Positions 13,901 through 25,900 of a stretch of 64,000 bases of DNA are shown here, piece after piece; within the stretch, counting starts at the first letter, position 1, and each line of letters starts with the position of its first letter. The position numbers were made by a program, and so were the translations under genes. Below the pieces are notes generated by a model, which saw only the letters and a program-made list of their open reading frames with translations, was not told the DNA's origin and ran no database searches. Origin of the DNA: Carposina sasakii (Eukaryota > Arthropoda > Insecta > Lepidoptera > Carposinidae); the NCBI GenBank assembly GCA_014607495.2, contig CP053171.1:2232001-2296000 (forward strand), given 5' to 3'.

Positions 13901-16900
13901 GCGTGACGTCAGCCCGTTCCTGTGCCACTGTGCTGCTGAACACTGCCTGTAGCACCGAGTACGCGACGAAGAACACCGACACCGTCAGCCAGCGGTGCCG
14001 GCGCGGCTTGCGCATCCTCTGCAATAAATATATATTAATCAATATATTTATTTGCACTTAATATACGTAGAAATACATATTGGTAATTGCATCATCACTA
14101 CATATTATAAAACAAAGTGGTATATCCCCTTTGTGTCAGTTCTTATGTATGCTAACACCTACGGGGTAGATGATCTATATTCAATGTTCGGAACCGAACG
14201 TCGAGCCGTATAACGGCGGATACGCAACGGATTTTGATACCAGCGATAGTGATGCCTGTAACCTGTTTTTTTAAACCTAATAATCGGCAGATAGAAGTAC
14301 GTAATTCAAGAGGATTTGGAGTAGAATGTCGATTGTTAACAAGGAAGGCATGGAGCAAAGGAGTAGCATTATCGGTGAGCCGGAGACCGTGGAATCTGCT
14401 CGTGCAGCAGTAGCAGCGGCGACATCACCTAATCAGAACTGCGAAGATGGAAATGGTGGAGGGGCTTAGCGAATAAACATTTCAACGTCCCTCTCACCCG
14501 CGACTAAAATTTTGAGGCAAAGTCTGACGTTCATCGCAAATTTGGATAGTGGATCCGGAGTTACCTTATTCGACAGCAACATTATGGACGTGATTCGGAC
14601 GTACGCCATCAGGAGTCGATGTGGTCGTCAGATCTGGAGGACGATTGCAGTCGATGGGTCTGCGATCGTCGAGTAGTTTGTGGCAATGAGTCAGAGGCAA
14701 TGTGGATGAAAGATCGCATCTAATTCAGGAAACTGGTTAAGTGACGCTTGGATGGTGTTAGCTCAACAAGTGGCAAAATATTTGGAGACTATTAGCCTGC
14801 GCAGAAGTCCATCAAAAATCTGATTCCGAATCCCGTCGCAGCTGACGTAATGACGCTAGCTGATGTACGAACGCCGACAGTGACTTAGTAGCAGAATAGA
14901 ACGCAATATCGTTTGAAAGTCTGGGCCCGGCACGGCACTCGTGCGGAACCCCGCCGTATAGGCGGATCGACGCAGTCTTAGCAGAAGATTGTGCGGGACA
15001 GCTACCCTACCTTTCTCTACGAAATCGGCATTTACGTACGGTGGTATCCCTTTGTGTCAACCTTTCTACGCAACGGAACGGTTGTAGTTCAAGAGGAAGG
15101 TGGAAACGTATACCTCTTCAGATGTACCTGGGAAAAAATATCCACATAGATATAGCATGTTCATAAGACACTATAAATTTCGTCACAGTATTCACTTACT
15201 TTAGGAATACGTTTTTAACCACAAGGCTGCGTGAAGTTTAACTATTATGCATTTTTGATGAGATTTTATGTATTTTTATATTGATATTCGATTGGCGTCC
15301 AAGAAATATTCTATTACGTAGAATGACTTAGCCCAAATCTAGGTGGTGTGTGGTCGGTGAACAATGATGGATATGATGTTCATAAGGTACATTTCACAAG
15401 GCGTAACTTGGCTCGTGACTTATAAAACAATGGAGATTTTATGTATCTACTAGATATGCCAATAAAACTTTTCCATTATGATGTTATGAAACTACTCGAT
15501 CTAGGAAGCTGGAATTTGGCGTGTACCTACTTATGTATTCCTTGGGGATGTGAAAGAGCACTAAGGAAAATGTTCAGTGTGAGTATCGTACAAATATGGG
15601 ACTTACGTCTTCGGAGGCGTCTTCTAGTTTATATAGAGGCATATCTAAAGAAGATTAAAGGCTAATTTTTATATGAAAAAGATAATTTTTGTATTCTTCA
15701 TTTTTGTTTTACTACACTGCATACTACACGTTTAAGTTCGTAGCCACAAAGAAGAATAACTATAGTTCGTAGCATTCTCGTAGCATTCGCGTAGCATGAC
15801 TACGCAACTAATACACAAAAGAGAGTTGATTTTTACAATTTATACGTTGTGTGGGCATTTATTTGGTCTGAAATAATGTAGGTATAGTTTCTAAGAATGC
15901 TTTTCAGCCTACGATATATTCTTAACCAGAATGTATGGTTATGCACGAGACTATTTTTGATCTAAATATAGTATAGATACCTTGTATGTATAGAGTGTAA
16001 ATGGATCTTAAATTCACCCAAATCGCATACTCAAAATTATAAAACTGTTCACATTTTGTACATTTAAAATACCAAATATTTTATATTTAACGAAGACCAA
16101 AATATGGGACTTTGATCCACATGGAAACATAATTTTTCACAATAATTTTTTCTCAAAAACTTTCATAATGTCATGACCCGACCTCCAGTCAAAGGAATAT
16201 TTCCTTTCAGGCGTGAAATATAAACTTTTTATAGGTTAAAATCTTCAGCGGGTTATTCGAGACTCGTCTCGTCAATTCGTCCTCATAAAATTTCCATTTT
16301 ATGTCCTGGTATTAAAATAACTACGGATGCAAGTATACAACAGAATTATTGGCTTGTTTATGACGTAATAGGATTTCTCTGAGGACTTATAGTCTTTATA
16401 GTCTTTTATAGGATTTATAGTCTAAAGGCCGAATTTTCCAACGCTCAGATAATTTATCTGAAGGATAAATTTGATTCTGCCTTTCTCTGAGACTTGATCA
16501 AGATAGATACAGCATCAACATTATATAGGATACTTGATGCCTTTGAACTTGATTGCCAGCGGTGATAGCCCAGTGGTTAAGACGTGTACCTTCCAAGCGG
16601 GAGGCGTAAGTTCGATCCCAGTTACGGGCCTGTACCAATGAATTTATTTCATGTACAGATTTTAATGTTGCAAAATTGTCACTTAGCTCGTGCCTCGAAA
16701 GCACGTAAAACCGTTGGTCCTGCGCCTGATCTCTCTTTGGTCGTGTCGGCTTTCCGTCCTATCGGACTAGGAGAGTAACGGAATAGAGAGTGCATCTGTG
16801 TTTGCGCACACACTTGTGATAGGTAGGTGGACTAGCGGCTACAGCAATTAAATAAAACGTAAATAATACTTGGAAACATTGTGTTTACTTGTATATCTTA

Positions 16901-19900
16901 GAATATCAAACATAATGACACCGCACATCAAAGTAAAAGAACATAATATAAATTCAAATGCAGTGCATCATAGATAAGTATAAGTGGACAGCATCACGAC
17001 CTTCCAACAACTTGTGCACTATAATATCTCCTGCGCGACGCCATACCTGGCGAATCAGGTGCAAACATTGATATGATGAATATCTGATTGTTTCCGTAGA
17101 GTTTCTATTGTATTTATATACCGTCGCCCACGACACAAGACCTTGGCTTAGTGTGGGACGAAATGTGTACAGAAAACATCACACTTAAATATCTCCTGGA
17201 GATCTCCGTAGAGATTGGTCGCCTTGGCCGATCACAAAATCACAAAATTAGGTTCGGCTCCTTAGCATTCCTAGACTGCTAATCAAGTTTTGTCTAGTCC
17301 TTTTTTCTTGACTATGATATACCTATCCATTTACGCGCCAACAAATTAGAACGGAGATCATTATTGAGATTAGCCATCTATTTGGTGCAATTCAGCAATA
17401 AACATTTTGGAGTACTTAATAGTATGCAAAACCACGTCTGCTTTACGGTGCCGACATATGAAAATATGTCCATTCAAAGCCGCTATGTAATGGCACCGCT
17501 ATGCTAGGAAAAAGCTGAACGCTAAAATCTCTCTACATAAATAGTATTTAAGCCAGTAAATAAGGTTATTCAGGTCACAAATGACTCGTAAAGGTTTGCT
17601 ACGGGTCCCTATCGATGACCTCACCCTGCCTGGTTCAATCCAGAGATCTCCATCTCCCGTAATCTGTGGCAACAATCTATTTTATGTGCCCCTGACCGGA
17701 TTCACTTATCTCACATAGGTATAATCCAAGAAATAAGTATTTTTGTATTTTCATGGATATTATAAGAGCTGGTGACTAGCATTTTATAACAGTTGAAAGT
17801 TTTACCATGTGTGCCTCAAAGTATCTCTTATTCTTATACCATGTAACTACAAAAAGCTGGAAGGCACATAAGTAATGCTAGAAAGTTTTACTCTCTTTCC
17901 GCGGCTCATTGTCAGTTTGGTCTGTAAACGTAAACTTAGTTTTTTTGGCTTTAGCCAACTCGAGTTTTGTAAAAATCATAAAAGACTTGTTATCTACTGT
18001 CTGTGTCTACAGGAATCAGGGCATCCAACAAAGAAATTACTGAGAAGAATGACTCAGCGATATTCGTAGCGTAACCCGACACCACCCCGACACAGTTCAA
18101 GCGAGCGAGTGACGTCAGCAGTTCAAAAACAAAAGAAAATTGCACGTTATACGTATGTTAGGGGTTAAATGCATTTTTGGATGTAACCAACTTTTGTATA
18201 GAGCTAGTACGGATTACATACATACATATACACACGGCTGTGTTCCCAAAATGCGGTAGATATGTTTGCAAGATCATAATAGAGATTCCATAGTCACGTT
18301 TAGCATAGCAGGGACAGATGTTAATGATCAGCAGAGGTCGGAATTAGGTAGAGTCATTTATGTACTTGCACTGATTTCATACAGCGAAAGAATAAAGTGG
18401 ATATGCCTCAAATTCCGGTATTAATTTTAAAGAGCAGAAATTTTATGTTAATTATCTTTGTTTTATTTGTCTATCTCTGAGGGTTTTATTATTATTTATT
18501 TGTAATATTGTTGGCCACACGGGATTGTCCATTAGAAATCCTGGGAAGGTCCACATTAATATCAACATTTCGATGCAAGTACATAAATGACTCTACCTAA
18601 TTCCGACCTCTGATGATCAGTGACGAGTTAATAAACGTGTGAACTACTCGTACATCTAAAGTTCCTGACTGAATACATTTTTTTCTGTGCTAAAGTTACC
18701 CCCTTGGGAGAAAGCTATCCGATGTTACGGTAATTAAAAAAGATTACAGAGAAGTGCGCTTTTTAGTAGGAACGCGTAGGCTCGATCGCAGTTACGGGCC
18801 TGTACCATTGTATTTATTTAATGTACGGATTTTGATAAAATTGTCGCTTAACTACAATAGCTAGCGTAGGGCGGGCGTAAAAACTATTCACTCTACCAAT
18901 ACTTCTTCCAGCCGTTCGCATTACCGAGTAATAACGTTTGGTGCGGATGGATGGGATCATAAGGGTTGCCCCGACCCCATAAACAATTTTACGGCGGTGG
19001 GTCAGGTCCTGGAGTTTCTATTTCCTACGGTTTCAGGGTAGGTGCAGCTAGCTGATGCTGATGAGATAGATTGCAGAAACTGTGTAAAATTCCGATAGGA
19101 CGCCTAGTTTTTTAATATTACTATAGGCGTAGGGTGGGCGTCACGTGCCGTCAAACACCAATTTCTACAGGCGCCCCATAGACGCCGATCTAGTTATAGA
19201 CGCTGTTATTGAAAGCCATTGTTAGTTCAGTTCTCTAGTCTCAGGAGAGAGATTGCTCAATAGGGAACATGCAAATTGATGCAAATCCGTGGGTACATAC
19301 ATGACGTAACACAGAGGGGGTACCATGAACTTGCGATTGCTAATATAGATAATCTAGCCCTTTATGAACCAATCATTAATGTTTATATGCTTACCTTCCC
19401 ATAGTAGACCTTTTCGCCGATATTTTTATATACATATACGTATACTGTACACATAGCTGTGTTTCCAATAATGGGGTAACCATAACTACGGCACGGGATC
19501 GCGATTTGAGAATGAAATCCCACAATCACATTTAGTATAGCGGGGACAGATGGAATGATTAGGCACAAGTTGCTAGCCCAACGTCTGAGACAACGCCGCA
19601 ACTCCTTAGTCGACTCTTACGACATGCACGGAAGGAGATGCAGCTGATGCATTTTAGTAAAACCCCGCATCAGCCGCCGGTATTTTTGTATGAACAAATG
19701 TTATTAAGCCATCTCCATTTTGTGTTTCGTTATGGGTACCTACACAATGTGCCATATTGTGAGGTGACTTCACTTGTGACGTACGAATTTAATGGAGTTA
19801 TCTATGTATGGTGTTATATACTATAGTCGATGCCCGGAATTTAGTCCGTGTAAACTATATTGATGTCAGAGGTATTAAGGCAAGCCAAGTTTCATCAAAA

Positions 19901-22900
19901 TCCGTTCGGTTGAGAGCAAACCACGGGGGTCTTAATAAGTGAATAAAGAAGTAAAAGATACGCTGCAACAAAGCAAAACCAAAGCCGTTGAAAATATCTG
20001 TAACGCTATCAGATGGACACACCCAAGCAAAGCTAAACCAAACGTGAGCAAAACTATTGCTCTCTCGTTGAAAAGTAAATACGAGTATACGGTAATCGTC
20101 GTTTTTAATTTAAATTTAGTGCGATTGACCTATATGAAAAAGATTCCTGTAGTTCAGAGTCTATCGTTTCATGCCACTACTTGCAAACTATGTCGTAGAT
20201 ACGCAATCGATTAGGCAGAGGGTGCTCGTGCAGTCGGTTAAGAACGTTTACGATGTTTTGGATTACCAATAGAAAGGCTAAAGGAAATCTACTGTAGGTA
20301 AATGGTTTATTTGGGTATTTCCCGCCAGTTTAAGTTATTAAAAACCTTACTGAAGTTATTCTTACTGTCGTGAGAGATTCAGAGATCGCAGTACTTTTTC
20401 TGTTTGACGCTAGAGTTATTCAGGGTGGAAGCGACAGCCAGGAAAATACTGAAATACTTTACGCGTAGCATTTTCAATTTGATTATCCGCAATGTTTTGT
20501 TTTTGGCGCCAATTGTATCGGGCGATCCTGTGACTCGCTAAATGGGCTTATTGTGTGTTCAATGCTGTTCATAGATTACTTGTAAATCTCCAATATGATT
20601 GATAATTTATTTCAACTTATCTGATCGCAACTTTTTTATGAAAATCATGTTTTTTTTTAAATTAAGTTTTATAGGCATTGTTTAAACGTAGGTACAGTAC
20701 GTCGTAATAAGTCAGAAAATTTTGGAAATTCACTGTGACAATTTCCAGTGGTTTTTGCTTAGAATCATGGTCTAAAGTTAGTCTACAACTAGTTGTCGCT
20801 CAACAAGCCCTACACCCTCTACTGACACTCGAATCTTACCACTCATGATTGCGACACACTCGACTACATTGATCATTACATCACCTTGATTAAGCTTCAT
20901 AACTTTGATCGTAGTGTGCGCAATATACATTATAACATGTGACGTCACTTAGTCAATATACTATATACAGGGTGGCCGAGTGTATTTTATAGAGGATAGT
21001 AAAGTGGCGCCACAGTCTATCTAACGTAATGGACCTAGACGTAGTGACCTAAAAAGCATAACATAGCTCTGACGCGGGACGTAAGAAAGAGCTGTTTGCT
21101 TAGAGTATACATTTTGCAAGTATAGAGCGTGCTCTACAGTATATGATTCGTACATGAGGAGATACCAAATCCCTGGATTCGTAGGCAAAGATATGAACAG
21201 GCAACCCTATGTCCGTGTCACTGTCAATCAGTAGATAGTAAAATACTTTGACTAAAATAATTATCTTATTATATGCTTATTATCTACTGATTGACAGTGA
21301 CATATAATACATATAATTATTAATTATTCATCTTATTCTAATATTCTCTCTTCTTTATGATTTTCCTCAACCAATTTCCTTTAATCCGTATGATGATAAG
21401 ACAGCCCCGACCACGAATTAACACCACCAGCTAGCTTACCCAGGAGAACCGTAAAGGCGGTTTGTGATCTACTGAACATACAATCTTAGTTTATGGCGTC
21501 ATTTCGAGCTCCTTATTATTCGTATGGGAGTTGGTACACTCCCAAAGTTCCCCTGATATTGGCGCTAGTGTCGTGCAATTCTGACACTGCTTCATATAAT
21601 CCACTGGACATCGCAATTGTAACAGACATCAGGCAGTGCATACATATGTATAATACACACGGCTATGTTCCCGGAATGGGGTAGCCAGAACTGCAAGATC
21701 ATAAAAAACATCCTACAGCCACGCTTAGCATAGCGCGGACAGATGTAAATGAAGGTAGCAAGTTGCTAGCTTATCGCCTGAGAGAATGCTCGAATCGACT
21801 CTCACGACATGCACTAACATAATAGTGTGGTTATCTAAAAAATGTACATTTTATTTCAAGTCTCGATGTGGATTATTTTCATAGCATTTAGTTAAATACT
21901 GTGATTTTAGTATCTACAAATTACCTTCTATGCCATTTCTATGCAGCCTTTTATAAGAGTCAGAGGTTAATGTCCTGGCGGATAACTGTCAAGTGCGTAA
22001 AGTCAATCGTCGATATTGAGTTACTAAACACGCGTTTACGTAAGTATTAATGTCGTAAAAGTTAATACTATCTCGCTTTTAGCCTATATTTGACTTCATA
22101 CATACATACTAATACTCCTATTGCCTATATTGTACTATATTTGACCTCATAGATTTCTGTTGCTGTATGGTCGAAATGGTCTAGCGAGAACTGCAGGATC
22201 ACGAAGACGTTCATCTTTTACATCTGGTAAGAGAAAGCTCATCGCCTGAGAGAACGTTTATGATAATAATTCTATTTGAGGAAATAATTCATTTATTCCT
22301 AAATTATTAGTTTGTTATCAATATAGGCTGAAAAAAAAACACCGACTCTGATTAAAGTTTCGTTTAGTTAGGTTAGATATAAAAGCATTCTTATCTATAG
22401 GTATAAAATATACGCACCTATACTTAATTAAATTAATTACATAATTATGATTTCTTCACGAACAGTAGTATGTATTGTAAAATGTATTTTAAATAACAAA
22501 TAATGATTGTTTTGGTTTTGCATATACTTTGTCAAGAACTTCTATGCGGGCTATATTTATGAAAAAAAAAAATTGAACATGGCACTAGTATATATCTACT
22601 GTTCAAAATTTGTGTTTAGCGGAGGTGTAACATTACTCATGTATATTTTGGAGCTATAGGTATATTTCACCGTGATGTCTGTAAGCTACCAAAATAGACA
22701 CACGACGGATTCTATAGGGATACACATCCCTATAGAAATTAAGGGTCGCGCAACCAACATATGAAGCCGAGAGGGCTAAGTGCGAGTTTTCACTTCGAAC
22801 TCGTTCGCGTTAACGTAAAACAGCCAACCAATCACATTATGGCGTTATGGCATAATGTTATAAGTGAGAACAACGGCACTACGTGATTGGTTGGAATTAT

Positions 22901-25900
22901 TTACGTTAACGCGATCGAGTACCTTCATAGAAAAAATGATCGTAACGTTACAAAAATTAAAAGAACAACGTTGTCTTTTGTATCTGTAGGTAAAAATTTT
23001 GTTGGAAGCGGTGACTGGTCACGCTGCCATGATCCTCTTGTGTAATATTCCCTTAGATTTGGAGATAAGTTCGTCGTTGTATATGTTTCTGTGTGTGCTG
23101 AACAATTATTATCTAGCAATTGTGGCCCCGACCATAATCATTTACATGAACACGATTAAGTTACTCACATTTAGGTACCTAATCCCATTAATATTATATT
23201 TTTTTTGTTAATTAGAATCTTTGGATGTTTATTGCTTATAACATAAAAACTATTGAACGAATTTTTATCAAACTGAGCAGTTATACAGGGCGTAACAGAA
23301 GGGGTATGTTAAGAGAAATGTTACAAAAATATCCCACTATACATAGGATAGAACCTATCCACATTTGAGACTTGAAATCATATGTTTATTTTCCCAGATA
23401 TCACTACATTATTATAAAACAAAAAGTATGCTTAGATCTTTCAAACTAGAGGACGGATTTTGATGCGGTTTTTTTAATAGATTTCACGAGGAAGGTTTAA
23501 AATGTATAACTAGGGACCCGCCCCGGCTTTGCACGGGAGTAATGCACTCTCACGCAGGCGAAGCCGTGGGCGGCCGCTAGTTAGATATAAACTACAAAGT
23601 CGACGTGTCTCCTAGTCTCAAATAATTTTGTGGAAAGGTTTTTAATTGTGAGATATGTTTATAGTATTTCGCTTAACACCCTGTATAAAATTAGCATTCG
23701 CGGGTATCACCTAGTATTTAATAAAATTATAAGCGATAGCGATTGTTAGGTATTCGGTCATACCTATACATATATTTGCATACATTTGCTATCGCCGTGG
23801 GTACTGGGTATCGAGTGGTTTGCGGTATCCTTCTGTTTACACCTAAGCGGTTTACACTACAAAAAATACGATGTATTAAAAAACAACGTTGTCTTTTTAC
23901 ACTCAGTATATTTAACTGAGATAAAAAAGTGAATTAGTTAAAAGGAAATAATGATTCAAATGTTAAATATTAAGAAGTAAAAGACAGTGTTTTCACGAAT
24001 AGAATGCCTCTTGTCTAAGGGCTTAGGTCGCAGCTTATGACCTTGGGGGGCAATTCCGCAATAAATGGGCCGAAACGCAGTGTTAACAAAACACGATGCG
24101 AAGCAATATTTACTTACCGCTTGAGTTATATTTTAGCACGCAGCGGTCGCGAGTATGACAGAATAAAAAAAAATATCTGTCTCGTGCTGAAATGCGTCTA
24201 ATAACGTCACCGTAAAGTGATTATTTTCGAGCTTCTACAACAGTGGAGTATCGGCTTCGTTCCAGCACAATTTTTTTGCGGAATTGCCCCTCTGGTTGTG
24301 CCTTAACTACGGAACCTCACACAAATAACCGGCGATGTACCGCTTGACGTTTCTTTTATGCCTTAACTATTCACTGACGCAACGGATTTTGTACAACAAG
24401 TTGATTAAAAGAAAATAGAGCAGTTTTTACCTGGGAAATGGGAGCTTTTTTCTAGTGTATATTAATATGATAGAGAGTCATAAAGCTGACAGTTTGGATT
24501 CTTACGGTGTTATTACAAAACCGCAAAGGCAAAGCTTAAACAATGTTTAAAATATTTTGTATTAAAGACTGTTATTCATTTTAACTTCGATTTGAAGTGT
24601 TTTTATGTATGGTGTAAAAGGCTTACTGCCTTTGTAGAAATGCTTATTTGTACCTACAGTATCAACATTCCTAGATCGATTCAGAAATATCGTCATTAGA
24701 TTTTTGGTCTATGTGTAAGTATTTTTTGTTATACTTACTCTGTATAAGAGTGTGATTTAAAGTCCGAATACATCAGCAAGCCTAGCATGACCAGCGAAAC
24801 ACGATATGAATAAGCCGATTTATAAATAAATAAAATAATAAATATTCACACACAACACAACACATTAACCTAGTCCCACACTAAGATCCCTAAGGTCTTG
24901 TGTCGTGGGTACTAAGCAACAGTATATAAATACATAGATAAGTATAGAAACAGCCATGACTCGGAAACAAACATCTATATTCATCATATCAATGTTTGCA
25001 CCTACCGGGATTCGAACCCAGGACCTGTGGCATCGCAGGCTGGGTCACTACCTACTAGGTCAAAATTTAGCCTGTCAAAATACGAGAAATATAGACGTCG
25101 TGTTGAATTTTGTATAGAATACGATACGATATCCTTCATCGTATATCCACAATGCGTGGTCTGCTAGGGAGGCAGCTGCATCTCCTTTCGTGCATGTCGT
25201 AAGAGTCAACTAAGAAACTCAGGGGCGTTCTATCAGGCGATGTACTGCTGAAAGTAACTGCAGGATCACATTCGCGATCAGTTCTGGCATAGAGGAATAA
25301 GATGTAGACATAGAGTGCTAATGTCATACTAACAGTTTCGATGCACCCTTAGACTTTTCGGTGCCTCACAATTCCAGTTCTTGACATTGAGATTGCTTTA
25401 CTATACGTTACAATACATTAGTAATGTAGTACATTACTATACATTACACTAATAGAATCTAAGTGTCAAGGACTGGAATTGTGAGGCACCGAAAAGTCTA
25501 ATGGTGCATCGAAACAGTTAGTATGACATTAGCACTCTATGACATTTTATTCCTCTATGGTTCTGGCTACACCATTTATGGTAACATAGTCATGTTATAG
25601 TATGTTAGATATGTAGGTATACAATGTATATGATTTCAGGCCTCAATTTATGGACAAACTCTAGTGGGCTTTTTCCTTCATACTCGTAAAACTAACTAGA
25701 TCCCTTTTTTTAGTAGCAAGTAACGACATTACGAGTAGTATCTTATTAATGGTCAATAGACAACATAACTACGGACATGAAAGGCGATTAAACGTAACAA
25801 CTTCGGTATATCATGCCTCTACATGGAAATATACAGGGTGTAAAGTAGAATGCAAAATATACCACTGCAGAACACCTTTGACATAAAAAACTGCTTTTCT

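Noticed and set aside
16559..16640. Possible tRNA gene
   Set aside because: Box A/B region belongs to a repeated SINE with a long unrelated body; no cloverleaf acceptor stem.
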